Both the position numbers and the translations under genes were made by a program. The notes beneath the pieces are model-generated. The model had not been told where the DNA came from. It made no database searches and saw only the letters and a list, made by a program, of their open reading frames with translations. From the NCBI RefSeq assembly GCF_029626105.1, contig NZ_JARUBH010000009.1, positions 1,054,001 to 1,118,000 on the forward strand: DNA of 64,000 bases. The letters are read 5' to 3'. Shown here piece by piece: positions 50,004-59,252 of this stretch; position 1 is the stretch's first letter; each line of letters opens with the position of its first letter. The stretch is from Solwaraspora sp. WMMD792. Its GTDB lineage: Bacteria; Actinomycetota; Actinomycetes; Mycobacteriales; Micromonosporaceae.

Positions 50004-50876
50004 ATGGTGTTGACTGGGATGGTGTTCGATACCGCAGACCCTACCGTCGCCGTCCCCGGGCTCGCCGCCGCGCTGGCCGGTGGGCAACCGCCGACCCTGC
50101 TGGACGTACGCTGGCGGCTCGTCGGCCCGCCGGGCCGCGACGACTACGTCGCCGCCCACCTGCCCGGCGCGGTCTTCGTCGACCTGGACGCCGACCTGTG
50201 CGGCCCACCGGGCGCCGGTGGCCGGCACCCGCTGCCCGACCCGGCGCCGCTGCAGCGGACGCTGCGCCGGGCCGGGGTGCGCACCGGGTGGCCGGTCGTC
50301 GTCTACGACGGTGGCGACGGTCTCGCCGCCGCCCGCGCCTGGTGGACGCTGCGCTGGGCCGGGCACCGGCCGACCTGGGTGCTCGACGGCGGCTACCCCG
50401 CCTGGCTGGCGGCCGGCCGACCGGTCACCGCCGACGTGCCGGCACCGCCGCCCGGCGACGTGACCGTACGCCCGGGAGGTATGCCGGTGCTCGACGCCGC
50501 CGCCGCCGGCCGGCTACCCCGGCAGGGTGGGCTGCTGATCGACGTCCGTGCCGACGCCCGGTACCGGGGCGAGCATGAGCCGGTCGACCCGGTGGCCGGG
50601 CACATCCCCGGCGCGGTCAACCTGCCGACCACGCTGCACCTCGACGACGCCGGGCTGCTGCGTGACGCCGGGACGCTGCGGGACCGGTTCACCGGTGCCG
50701 GGCTGCGCCCGCAGGCCCCGGTGGCGGCGTACTGCGGGTCGGGGGTGACCGCCGCGCACACGGTGCTCGCCCTGCACCGCGCCGGCCGCACCGACGCGGC
50801 GCTGTATCCCGGATCGTGGAGCGAGTGGATCACCGACCCGGCCCGGCCGGTCGCCACCGGCGCGGACCCCGGCTGA
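50004..50876 (+). CDS. Rhodanese-type sulfurtransferase (thiosulfate/3-mercaptopyruvate)
   Basis: A 290-residue two-domain rhodanese: DVRWRLVGPPGRDDY and HLPGAVFVDLDADL in the N-terminal domain, DVRADARYRG and IPGAVNLP in the second, and active-site Cys in AYCGSGVTAAH. Transfers sulfur to cyanide or another thiophilic acceptor. Length is normal. Confidence 0.9.
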   Translation: MVLTGMVFDTADPTVAVPGLAAALAGGQPPTLLDVRWRLVGPPGRDDYVAAHLPGAVFVDLDADLCGPPGAGGRHPLPDPAPLQRTLRRAGVRTGWPVVVYDGGDGLAAARAWWTLRWAGHRPTWVLDGGYPAWLAAGRPVTADVPAPPPGDVTVRPGGMPVLDAAAAGRLPRQGGLLIDVRADARYRGEHEPVDPVAGHIPGAVNLPTTLHLDDAGLLRDAGTLRDRFTGAGLRPQAPVAAYCGSGVTAAHTVLALHRAGRTDAALYPGSWSEWITDPARPVATGADPG

Positions 50877-50937
50877 CCCGGGGCCCGTTGCCGGCCGGGC
50901 TGGCCCGGGGTCGGCAGGTGCGTGCGACGATGGCCAG

Positions 50938-52176
50938 ATGTCGGACGGGACGAGTCAGCTGCCGAACGGGACGAACCAGGCACGGGCGGCGGGCGGTACC
51001 GACGCGACGCTGGTGGTCTGGGACGAGCGCCTGCTGACGTACGACCTCGGTGACCATCCGCTGGACCCGGTACGGGTCGAGCTGACCATCGCGCTGGCCC
51101 GCGAGTACGGACTGCTGGACCGCCCCGGTGTGCGGCTGCTCGCCCCGGCGCCGGCCGACGACGCGGCGCTCACCCGGGTGCACCGGGCCGACTACCTCGA
51201 CGCCGTCCGGGTCGCGCACGACGACCCGTTCTTCTCCGGGTACGGCCTCGGCACCCCGGACAATCCGACCTTCGCCGGGATGCACGACGCCAGCGCGCTG
51301 GTCGCCGGTGCCACGATGGCCGCCGCCGAGGCGGTCTGGCGCGGCGACGTACGGCGGGCGGTCAACGTCTCCGGCGGGCTGCACCACGCGATGCCCGGCC
51401 GGGCCGCCGGGTTCTGCGTCTACAACGACCCGGCGGTGGCGATCGCCCGGCTGCTCGACCTCGGCGCCGAACGCATCGCGTACGTGGATATCGACGTGCA
51501 TCACGGCGACGGGGTGCAGGAGATCTTCTACGACGACCCGCGGGTGCTCACCGTCAGCCTGCACGAAACGCCGCTGGCGCTGTTCCCCGGCACCGGATTC
51601 CCCGACGAGGTGGGCGGCCCCGGCGCGCAGGGCAGCGCGGTGAACGTCGCGTTGCCGTCCGGCACCGCCGACCAGGGCTGGCTGCGTGCGTTCCACGCCG
51701 TGGTGCCGTCGCTGCTGCGCGCCTTCCGGCCGCAGCTGCTCGTCACCCAGTGCGGGGCGGACGCGCACCGGCTCGACCCGCTGGCCGACCTGGGGCTCAG
51801 CGTCGACGGCCAGCGGGCCGCGTACCTGACGCTGCGGGCCCTCGCCGACGAGCACTGCGGCGGCCGCTGGGTCGCCACCGGTGGCGGCGGGTACGCCCTG
51901 GTCGAGGTGGTGCCCCGGGCCTGGACCCATCTGCTGGCGATCGCCACCGGCGCGCCGATCGACCCGGCCACGCTGACCCCGCCCCGGTGGCGGGAGCTGG
52001 CCGCCGCCCGCTGCCCCGGCCGACAGGTCCCGCTGCGGATGACCGACGAGGCCGACCTGGACTTCCAACCGTGGCAGCCGGCCGGTGACCCGGACCCGAT
52101 CGACCGGGCGATCATGGCGACCCGCCGGGCGGTCTTCCCCCTGCACGGACTCGATCCGCACGACCCCCGGGACTGA
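50938..52176 (+). CDS. acuC: AcuC-type deacetylase (histone deacetylase fold)
   Basis: A 412-residue zinc deacetylase: GGLHHAMPGRAAGFCVYND (active-site His pair), AYVDIDVHHGDGVQEIF, and HRLDPLADLGLS with zinc-binding Asp. AcuC removes acetyl groups from acetyl-CoA synthetase and other lysines. It is followed after 2 bases by a GNAT/acyl-CoA-synthetase fusion, the matching acetylating enzyme. Short Gln/Asn-rich N-terminal tail before the domain. Confidence 0.9.
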   Translation: MSDGTSQLPNGTNQARAAGGTDATLVVWDERLLTYDLGDHPLDPVRVELTIALAREYGLLDRPGVRLLAPAPADDAALTRVHRADYLDAVRVAHDDPFFSGYGLGTPDNPTFAGMHDASALVAGATMAAAEAVWRGDVRRAVNVSGGLHHAMPGRAAGFCVYNDPAVAIARLLDLGAERIAYVDIDVHHGDGVQEIFYDDPRVLTVSLHETPLALFPGTGFPDEVGGPGAQGSAVNVALPSGTADQGWLRAFHAVVPSLLRAFRPQLLVTQCGADAHRLDPLADLGLSVDGQRAAYLTLRALADEHCGGRWVATGGGGYALVEVVPRAWTHLLAIATGAPIDPATLTPPRWRELAAARCPGRQVPLRMTDEADLDFQPWQPAGDPDPIDRAIMATRRAVFPLHGLDPHDPRD

Positions 52177-52178
52177 CC

Positions 52179-54737
52179 ATGGACCGATCGGCTGACGTGC
52201 TGCTGCGCGACGGCACCACTGTCCACCTGCGGCAGATCCGCCCGGACGACGCCGACGCGATCGTCGCGATGCACGCCCGGTTCTCCGACCGCACCCGCTA
52301 CCTGCGGTACTTCTCCCCGTACCCGCGGATCCCCGACCGCGACCTGGCGCGCTTCGTCAACGTCGACCACCACGACCGGGAGGCGTTCGTGGTGGTCTCC
52401 GGTGACCGGATCTTCGCGGTCGGCCGCTACGACCGGATGGGTCCGGGCTCGCCCGAAGCCGAGGTCGCCTTCGTCGTCGAGGACGCCCACCAGGGCCGGG
52501 GCGTCGGTTCGGTGCTGTTGGAGCATCTCGCCGCCGCCGCCCGGTCCGAAGGCGTCACCTCGTTCGTCGCCGAGGTGCTGCCGGTCAACGCGCCGATGCT
52601 GCGGGTCTTCGCCGACGCCGGCTTCCAGGTCCGCCGCCGGTACGCCGACGGCGTGGTCCACCTGAGCTTTCCGATCGCCCCGACGGAGGCGTCCCTGCAG
52701 GTGCAGTGGAGCCGGGAACACAGCGCCGAGGCCCGGTCGATCGCCCGGCTGCTGACCCCGCGGGGAGTCGCCGTCTACGGTGCCAGCGCCACCGGCCAGG
52801 GGGTCGGCGCGGCCGTCCTCGGTCACCTGCGCGACGGCGGGTTCACCGGGGACGTGGTCCCGGTACATCCGGCGGTGGACCGCATCGGCGGGCTGCCCGC
52901 GTACCGTCGGGCGGCCGACGCCGGCCACCCGGTCGACCTGGCGGTCGTCGCGGTGGCGCCGGACGCGGTGCCGGCCGTGGTCGCCGACGCCGCCGCGGCC
53001 GGCGCCCACGGCGTCGTGGTCATCTCGGCCGGGTTCGCCGAGTCCGGCCCGGCCGGCGCCGCCGCCCAGCGGGAACTGATCCGTACCGCGCACGTGGCCG
53101 GGCTGCGGGTGGTCGGACCGAACTGTCTCGGCGTGGCCAACACCGACCCTCGGATCCGGCTCAACGCGACGCTGGCGCCGCAGCTTCCGCCGGCTGGCCG
53201 GGTCGGCTTCTTCAGCCAGTCCGGTGCGCTCGGCGTGGCGTTACTCGCCGAGGCGGACCGGCGTGGGCTCGGGTTGTCGACGTTCGTGTCGGCCGGCAAC
53301 CGGGCCGACGTCTCCGGCAACGACCTGCTGCAGTACTGGCAGGACGACCCCGGCACCGACGTGATCCTGCTGTACCTGGAGACGTTCGGCAATCCCCGCA
53401 AGTTCGCCCGGCTGACCCGCCGGATCGGGCGCACCAAGCCGGTGGTGGCGTTGGCCTCCGGCGCCGGCCCGGCCGCACCCGTCGAGCAGGGCCCGGACGC
53501 CGCCGCGGTGACCCGGCTGTTCGCCCGGTCCGGGGTGATCCGGGTCGACACGGTCGCGGAGATGTTCGACGTCGGTACCCTGCTGGCCAACCAGCCGCTG
53601 CCGGTCGGCCGGCGGGTGGCCGTGGTCGGCAACTCGTCGGCGTTGACCATGCTGGCTGCGGCGGCCTGCCGGGCACAGCGGCTCGCCGTGGCGGCCGACT
53701 ACCCGCGTACCGTCGCGCCCGAAGCCGGCGCGCACGAGTTCGCCGACGCGCTCGCCGACGCGCTCGCCGACGCCGCCGTCGATGCCGCCGTGGACGCCCT
53801 GGTGGTGGTGTTCGCGCCGCCGCTGCCCAACCAGTTGGCGGACGAGGACGCCGACTTCACCTCGGCGTTGGCCAGCGTCGCACTCGCCGGTGACAAGCCG
53901 ACGGTCGCGACGCTGCTGGTCGGCCGGCCGCCGGCCGGGGTGCCGACCTACCCGTCGGTGGAGGAGTCGGTCCGGGCGCTGGCCCGGGTCGCTGACTACG
54001 CCGACTGGCTGCGCGAGCCGCCCGGTACGGTGCCGGACCTGGCCGGGATCGACCCGGCTGCGGCCGGTGCCGCGCTGACCGTCGACCCGGTCGACCCGGT
54101 CGGGCTGCTCGCCGGGTACGGCATCGAGGTGGTCGACTCGATCCCGGCCGCCTCGGCCGACCAGGCGGTGGCCGCCGCGCGGCGGCTCGGCCTGCCGGTC
54201 GTGCTCAAGGCCGCCGCGGACGGACTGCGACACCGGTTGGACCTCGGCGCGGTACGGCTCGATCTGGCCACCGTGGACGCGGTGGAACGGGCGTACCGTG
54301 ACGTCGCGGCCCAGTTCGGCGCGCAGGTGCTGATCCAACGGATGGTGCCACCCGGCGTCGCCTGCGTGGTCGAGTCGACCACCGACCCCACCTTCGGCCC
54401 GGTGGTCGGTTTCGGGCTGGGCGGCGTAGCGACCGATCTGCTGGGTGACCGGGCCTGGCAGGCCGCGCCGCTGACCGACCGGGACGCGGCCGGGCTGGTC
54501 GACGAACCCCGGGCGGCACCGCTGCTGTCCGGCTACCGGGGAGCCGGCCCGGTGGACCGGGCCGCTCTGGTCGATCTGCTGCTGCGGGTGGGGCGGCTCG
54601 CCGACGAGCAGCCGCAGGTCCACCGGTTACGGCTCAACCCGGTGCTGGCCCGGCCGGACGGGCTGGCGGTGCTGCACGCCAGCGTCGTGGTCGGTCCGCC
54701 GGATGCCCGCCCGGACACCGGCCCGCGCCGGCTGTGA
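52179..54737 (+). CDS. GNAT/ADP-forming acyl-CoA synthetase fusion (Pat-like protein acetyltransferase)
   Basis: An 852-residue protein. The N-terminal GNAT domain (residues about 5-165) has the acetyl-CoA loop EDAHQGRGVGSVLLEHLA. Then comes an ADP-forming acyl-CoA synthetase-like part: CoA-binding GVAVYGASATGQGVG (about 195), succinyl-CoA-synthetase-like FFSQSGALGVALL, and a C-terminal ATP-grasp with VVLKAAADGLRHRLDLGAV. Such fusions acetylate acetyl-CoA synthetase in actinobacteria. An Ala/Asp tandem (ADALADALADAAVDAA) lies in the linker. ATG at 52179, directly after AcuC. Confidence 0.85.
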   Translation: MDRSADVLLRDGTTVHLRQIRPDDADAIVAMHARFSDRTRYLRYFSPYPRIPDRDLARFVNVDHHDREAFVVVSGDRIFAVGRYDRMGPGSPEAEVAFVVEDAHQGRGVGSVLLEHLAAAARSEGVTSFVAEVLPVNAPMLRVFADAGFQVRRRYADGVVHLSFPIAPTEASLQVQWSREHSAEARSIARLLTPRGVAVYGASATGQGVGAAVLGHLRDGGFTGDVVPVHPAVDRIGGLPAYRRAADAGHPVDLAVVAVAPDAVPAVVADAAAAGAHGVVVISAGFAESGPAGAAAQRELIRTAHVAGLRVVGPNCLGVANTDPRIRLNATLAPQLPPAGRVGFFSQSGALGVALLAEADRRGLGLSTFVSAGNRADVSGNDLLQYWQDDPGTDVILLYLETFGNPRKFARLTRRIGRTKPVVALASGAGPAAPVEQGPDAAAVTRLFARSGVIRVDTVAEMFDVGTLLANQPLPVGRRVAVVGNSSALTMLAAAACRAQRLAVAADYPRTVAPEAGAHEFADALADALADAAVDAAVDALVVVFAPPLPNQLADEDADFTSALASVALAGDKPTVATLLVGRPPAGVPTYPSVEESVRALARVADYADWLREPPGTVPDLAGIDPAAAGAALTVDPVDPVGLLAGYGIEVVDSIPAASADQAVAAARRLGLPVVLKAAADGLRHRLDLGAVRLDLATVDAVERAYRDVAAQFGAQVLIQRMVPPGVACVVESTTDPTFGPVVGFGLGGVATDLLGDRAWQAAPLTDRDAAGLVDEPRAAPLLSGYRGAGPVDRAALVDLLLRVGRLADEQPQVHRLRLNPVLARPDGLAVLHASVVVGPPDARPDTGPRRL

Positions 54738-54826
54738 CCGTACCGAACGGCCGCGCCGGCGGTGACCGTACCGAACGGCTGCGCTGGCGGTGACCGCACC
54801 AGACTGGCCGCGCCGGCGGTGACCGT
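54734..54826 (+). repeat. Degenerate 28-bp tandem repeat after the Pat-like gene
   Basis: Units starting GTGACCG at 54734, 54762, 54790 and 54819, each with ...GAACGGC-CGC-CCGGCG-like sequence, beginning at the stop codon. Slippage-type, untranslated. Confidence 0.7.
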
Positions 54827-54837
54827 CTTGACGTCGC

Positions 54838-54871
54838 GCGGCCGGTCGGAGCCCCTGCTCCGACCGGCCGC
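54838..54871. terminator. Strong bidirectional terminator
   Basis: Perfect 15-bp stem (54838-54852, CGGCCGGTCGGAGC core; complement 54857-54871) with a 4-nt loop CCCT, between the convergent Pat-like and sigma factor genes. Confidence 0.88.
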
Positions 54872-54900
54872 CGCCCCCGATCCGCCGGCTGTCCCCCCGG

Positions 54901-55905
54901 TCAGCCGGCGTACGTCTCCAGCCGCTGCGCCCGCGACGGATGCCGCAACTTGAGCAGCGTGACCTTCTCGATCTGCCGGATCCGCTCCCGGGACAGGCCG
55001 AACTCCCGGCCCACCTCGTCGAGGGTGCGCTGCCGGCCGTCGTCCAGCCCGAACCGCAGCCGGATCACCGCCTGCTCCCGCTGGGACAGGGTGGACAGGA
55101 CGATCTCCACCTCGTTGCGCAGCTTGCCCTCGGACGCGGATTCCCCGCCCTGCTCGCGCGGGTCGACAGCGGCGACGAAGTCGCCGAGGGCGCTCTCGCC
55201 GTCCTCGCCGACGGTCTGGTCCAGGCTGACCGGCTCCCGGTCGTAGGAGATGAGCTCGATCACCTGGAACTCGGGCACCGACATGGCGGCGGCGATCTCG
55301 CCGATCGTCGGCTCCCGCCCCAGCGTCGCCGACAGGTCACGGCGGGCCCGTACCATCCGGTTGACCTGCTCGACCATGTGTACCGGGATCCGGATGGTGC
55401 GGGCCTGGTCGGCCATGGCACGGGTGATGGCCTGGCGGATCCACCAGGTGGCGTAGGTGGAGAACTTGTAGCCCTTGGCGTAGTCGAACTTCTCGACGGC
55501 GCGGATCAGGCCGAGGTTGCCCTCCTGGATCAGGTCGAGGAAGGCCATCCCCCGACCGGTGTACCGCTTCGCGATGCTGACCACCAGCCGCAGGTTCGCC
55601 TCCAGCAGGTGGTCCTTGGCGGCGCGGCCCTCGGCGGCGACGACGGCCAGGTCGGCGCTCAGCTGCGCGGACAGCCGGTCGGGCCCGGCGAGCTTCTCCT
55701 CGGCGAACAGCCCGGCCTCGATCCGCTTGGCCAGCAGCACCTCCTGGACGGCGGTGAGCAGCTTGGTGCGTCCGATCCCGTTCAGGTATGCGCGGACCAG
55801 ATCGGCCGAAGCGCCGCGGTCGTCGGTGGCGTCAAGGTCGTGCTGACCGTCGGTGGTGACCTGGACGGTGGTGTCGATGTCGTCTTCGATGGTACGCGTG
55901 ACCAC
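54901..55905 (-). CDS. sigB: RNA polymerase sigma factor, SigB/HrdB-like group 2
   Basis: A 334-residue sigma-70 factor: region 2 [19 protein letters not shown] and [20 protein letters not shown], 2.4 [17 protein letters not shown], region 3 [12 protein letters not shown] and region 4 [20 protein letters not shown]. Too short for the primary HrdB/SigA (no long N-terminal region 1.1), so it is the SigB-type general factor. GTG at 55905 with GGGAGG upstream; the longer frame to 56046 has no similarity. A -35-like TTGTCA lies about 40 bases upstream. Confidence 0.9.
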   Translation of the reverse strand: MVTRTIEDDIDTTVQVTTDGQHDLDATDDRGASADLVRAYLNGIGRTKLLTAVQEVLLAKRIEAGLFAEEKLAGPDRLSAQLSADLAVVAAEGRAAKDHLLEANLRLVVSIAKRYTGRGMAFLDLIQEGNLGLIRAVEKFDYAKGYKFSTYATWWIRQAITRAMADQARTIRIPVHMVEQVNRMVRARRDLSATLGREPTIGEIAAAMSVPEFQVIELISYDREPVSLDQTVGEDGESALGDFVAAVDPREQGGESASEGKLRNEVEIVLSTLSQREQAVIRLRFGLDDGRQRTLDEVGREFGLSRERIRQIEKVTLLKLRHPSRAQRLETYAG

Positions 55906-56073
55906 TCTCAGTCGCCTCCCCGCGTCGACAAGTGGTAAGCCAGCAGCGGAGTGCCGCTGGTGACAACCAGCTTGCCGGGTAGGGCGTGAAGTCACGGTTA
56001 GCCGGGGGCCAGGTGGCATGAATTTGGGACCTGACCGTTGCCGCACACCGCATGGCGGTTGCTGACAGTGACG

Positions 56074-56520
56074 TCACAGTTCCAGAAGGATGGTCTGCGG
56101 TCCGATGTTGACGCTCTCCACCTGCATGTGCGCCCGGAACCGTCCGGTGCGTACCGTCGCGCCGCGCGCGGCCAGTGCCTCGACCACCGCCGTCACCAGC
56201 GGCTCGGCCAGTTCCGCCGGGGCGGCGGCGGACCAGCTCGGCCGTCGTCCCCGGCGCGCGTCGCCGTACAAGGTGAACTGGCTGACCACCAGGACCGGCG
56301 CGGCCAGCTGCGCGGCGGAGCGCTCGGCGGAGCTTTCGCCGGCCGGATCCGGCGGGAATATCCGCAGCTCGTAGACCTTGCGGGCCAGCTCGGCGGCGGT
56401 CGTGACCGTGTCGGTGTGGGTCACCCCGAGCAGCACCAGCAGACCGGGGCCGATCGCCGAGACCACCTCGCCGTCGACCGTCACCGAGGCCCGACCGACC
56501 GTCTGCACCACCGCCCGCAT
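56074..56520 (-). CDS. dtd: D-aminoacyl-tRNA deacylase
   Basis: A 148-residue enzyme that clears D-amino acids from tRNA: MRAVVQTVGRASVTVDGEVV, active-site VSQFTLYGDARRGRRP and NIGPQTILLEL-type C-terminus with G-P cis-Pro motif. Full length. Confidence 0.93.
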   Translation of the reverse strand: MRAVVQTVGRASVTVDGEVVSAIGPGLLVLLGVTHTDTVTTAAELARKVYELRIFPPDPAGESSAERSAAQLAAPVLVVSQFTLYGDARRGRRPSWSAAAPAELAEPLVTAVVEALAARGATVRTGRFRAHMQVESVNIGPQTILLEL

Positions 56521-56542
56521 ACCGGCCAGCCTGCCACACCGG

Positions 56543-56604
56543 CCGGCCGGTCAGCCCGCCGTGTCAGCCGGCCGGTCAGCCCGCCGTGTCAGCCGGCCGG
56601 TCAG
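56543..56604. repeat. 25-bp tandem repeat upstream of dtd
   Basis: CCGGCCGGTCAGCCCGCCGT-type 25-bp unit at 56543-56567 and 56568-56592, plus a partial copy to 56604. Non-coding, between the methyltransferase 3' end and dtd. Confidence 0.85.
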
Positions 56605-56623
56605 CCGGTCACCCCTCCGCCGG

Positions 56624-58120
56624 TCACCCCGGCAGCAGGATGCCGCGTTCGACCAGCCGGGCCAGGACCGGCACGGCGGCCTCGGCGAGCTCCTGCTCGG
56701 GTACGTCGTGCGCGAGCGCCAGCAGCGACAGCTGCTCGCGCATCGGCAACCGGCCGGTGCACCCGCCGACCACCGCCAGCACCAGCGGATCGATCTCCTC
56801 GGTCCAGCGCAGCCCACCGGTCAACGTGACGGTCTGCCGGTCGACCGCCCAGCCGTCGTCCCCGATGCCGGCCTCCTGCTGCAGCCGCAGCCCGTCGGCG
56901 GCCCGGTAGCGGGCGTCGAGCAGACCGGCGGCGTCGCGGGCGCGCAGCCAGTCCTGCCGGGCGAACCACTCGTCGACCCGGTCGCCCAGCGGCGGGGTCA
57001 CCTGCTGGCGCAGCTCCTCGACCCGGACCACCGGGTCGGCGTGTCCGCTGCGGCGCAGGGTGACCAGGCCGAAGCCGACCGCCTCGACCTTCTGCGCGTC
57101 GAACCAGTCGAGCCAGGCGGCGGCCCGGTGCGCGTCCGGGCCCTCGCTGGCGTCGGCCAGCCAGAGATTGACGTAGGAGACCGGGTCGGCCACCTCCCGC
57201 TGGATCACCCACCCGTCCAGCCCGGTGCCGGCCAGCCAGCCCGCGACCCGTTCGGTCCAGTCCTCCCCGGCGACGTGCATCCAGTTCGCCAGGTAGTGCA
57301 TGGTGCCGCCGTCGGTGAGCAGATCCGGGGCGGCGGCCGCGAGCTCGGCGCAGATTCCGTCGCCGATCCGGCCCGAGTCGCGGTAGGTGTGGGTGGCGGT
57401 GCCCGGTCCGACCACGAACGGCGGGTTGCTGACCACGAGGTCGAACCGGCGACCGGCGACCGGCGCGGTCAGGTCACCGTGCAGCAGCTCCCACCGTTGG
57501 CCGTTGAGGGCGGCGGTGGTGGCCGCGAACCGCAGCGCCCGGGCCGACAGGTCGGTCGCGGTGACGCTGTCGGCGTGGCCGGCCAGGTGCAGCGCCTGTA
57601 CGCCGCAGCCGGTGCCGAGATCCAGCGCCGCGCCGACCGGCCGCCGGTGCACCGCACCGGCCAGGGTGGTCGACGAGCCCCCGATGCCGAGGACGTGATC
57701 GGCGGCGAGCGGCTGGCCTGCCCGCAGGTGCGACGGCACGTCTGAGATCACCCACCAGGCGTCGCCGTACGGCTCCAGGTCGACGCCCTGCCGCAGTCCG
57801 GGTCCGTCCGGTGACTGCTCCACCAGTCCGGCGGCGAGCGCGTCGGCCAGCGGCAGCGGCGCCAGTGCGGCGGCGACCGTGTCGGCCGGCTCGGTCTGGG
57901 CGCAGACGAACAGGCGAATCAGGGTGGCGAGCGGATCACCGTCGGCGGTGCGCCGCAGCGCTTCCCGATGATCGTTGCGGGCCACTGCGGAGGTGGCCTG
58001 CGGCCCCAACCGCTCGGCGATCCCGGTCGAGGTGAACCGGGCCGCGGTCAGCGCGGTCCGCAACTGGTCGATCCCGGCCGCGTCGAGCAGCGCGGGGTAA
58101 TCGGTCATGTCGTCGGTCAC
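56624..58120 (-). CDS. Class I SAM methyltransferase, HemK-like (N6-type NPPF)
   Basis: A 498-residue protein with an N-terminal domain (residues 1-about 150), motif I ALDLGTGCGVQALHLAG, and the NPPF motif in LVVSNPPFVVGPG, typical of N- or amide-methylating enzymes. The C-terminal 150 residues form an extra domain seen in actinobacterial relatives (DUF7059-type). Substrate unknown. GTG at 58120; ATG at 58108 is an alternative. Confidence 0.8.
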   Translation of the reverse strand: MTDDMTDYPALLDAAGIDQLRTALTAARFTSTGIAERLGPQATSAVARNDHREALRRTADGDPLATLIRLFVCAQTEPADTVAAALAPLPLADALAAGLVEQSPDGPGLRQGVDLEPYGDAWWVISDVPSHLRAGQPLAADHVLGIGGSSTTLAGAVHRRPVGAALDLGTGCGVQALHLAGHADSVTATDLSARALRFAATTAALNGQRWELLHGDLTAPVAGRRFDLVVSNPPFVVGPGTATHTYRDSGRIGDGICAELAAAAPDLLTDGGTMHYLANWMHVAGEDWTERVAGWLAGTGLDGWVIQREVADPVSYVNLWLADASEGPDAHRAAAWLDWFDAQKVEAVGFGLVTLRRSGHADPVVRVEELRQQVTPPLGDRVDEWFARQDWLRARDAAGLLDARYRAADGLRLQQEAGIGDDGWAVDRQTVTLTGGLRWTEEIDPLVLAVVGGCTGRLPMREQLSLLALAHDVPEQELAEAAVPVLARLVERGILLPG

Positions 58121-58219
58121 GTTGCCATCCTGCCCGGTCAGCTGACTAATCCTGGCCCATCCTGCCCGGCGGGGCGGGTCGTCGCCGGGCGATCTGCTCC
58201 GATCCGGCAGGATACGCGG

Positions 58220-58795
58220 ATGAGCCTTTCGCTGCCCATCGACGCGGACGCCAACGAGTTGCTGCGGCGCAGCCCACTGGCGCTGGTCGTCGCGATGGTC
58301 CTGGATCAGCAGGTGCCGCTGGAGCGCGCCTTCTCCGCGCCGTACGACCTGGGTCTGCGGCTGGGGCACCAGCCGGACGCCCGCGAACTCGCCGAGTACG
58401 ACCCCGACGAGCTGATCGCGGTCTTCGCCCAGCGGCCGGCGCTGCACCGGTTCCCGAAGGCGATGGCCACCCGGGTGCAGCAGGTCTGCCGGATCGTCGT
58501 CGACCGGTACGACAACGACCCGGCCCGGATCTGGACCGACGCCCCGGACGGGCCGACCGCGTTGGCCCGGATCAGCGAGCTGCCGGGCTTCGGCAAGCAG
58601 AAGGCGCAGATCTTCCTGGCGCTGCTCGGCAAGCGGTACGGCGTACAGCCGACGGGCTGGCGGGAAGCGGCCGGTGAGTTCGGCCGGGACGGGGTGCACG
58701 TCTCGGTGGCCGACATCGTCGACGAGGACTCCCTGGTCCGGGTACGCGAACACAAGCAGCAGATGAAGGCGGCGGCGAAGGCGGCCAAGGGCTGA
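58220..58795 (+). CDS. HhH-GPD-type base excision repair protein
   Basis: A 191-residue protein with the helix-hairpin-helix segment SELPGFGKQKAQIFLALLGK and the N-terminal LALVVAMVLDQQVPLERAF, matching the short actinobacterial HhH-GPD family. Probably a DNA glycosylase-like repair protein. Lys/Ala-rich C-terminus. Confidence 0.85.
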   Translation: MSLSLPIDADANELLRRSPLALVVAMVLDQQVPLERAFSAPYDLGLRLGHQPDARELAEYDPDELIAVFAQRPALHRFPKAMATRVQQVCRIVVDRYDNDPARIWTDAPDGPTALARISELPGFGKQKAQIFLALLGKRYGVQPTGWREAAGEFGRDGVHVSVADIVDEDSLVRVREHKQQMKAAAKAAKG

Positions 58796-58889
58796 GCAGC
58801 CGCGTCTCGCCGGTCACGTCTGCGGCTGGGCGTTCGGCGACGTGCGCCGGCAGGTGCGACGATGGCGGTACGCGACACGAGGAGGCACG

Positions 58890-59252
58890 GTGCGACGGAC
58901 CGCTGGGCAACCGACCGTGATCACCGACGCCGAACCGAGCCCGGGAGACCAACTGCGCGGCCGACAACGTCGGTACGTGCTGATGATGTCGATCCGGGGC
59001 ATCTGTCTGATCGTCGGCGCGGTCCTGGTGACCAGCGAGGCGCCGCTGCTCTGGCTGTGGCTGCCGATCTGCGCGGTCGGCATGATCCTGGTGCCGTGGC
59101 TGGCCGTGCTGCTCGCCAACGACCGGCCGCCGAAGGACCGGCACCGGATGCGCAACCAGCGGCGCCAACCCACTCCACGGGGCGGCCCGGCGCAGGTCGG
59201 CGCGGTGCCGACCACGCCGTCACCGGTCCGCGTCATCGACGTCGAGCCCTGA
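58890..59252 (+). CDS. DUF3099 membrane protein
   Basis: A 120-residue protein: VITDAEPSPGDQLRGRQRRY then two hydrophobic helices (MMSIRGICLIVGAVLVTSEA; LLWLWLPICAVGMILVPWLA) and a basic tail. Start chosen at the GTG with GGAGG four bases upstream. Its 3' end overlaps the end of the convergent kinase gene by 33 bases. Confidence 0.82.
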   Translation: MRRTAGQPTVITDAEPSPGDQLRGRQRRYVLMMSIRGICLIVGAVLVTSEAPLLWLWLPICAVGMILVPWLAVLLANDRPPKDRHRMRNQRRQPTPRGGPAQVGAVPTTPSPVRVIDVEP

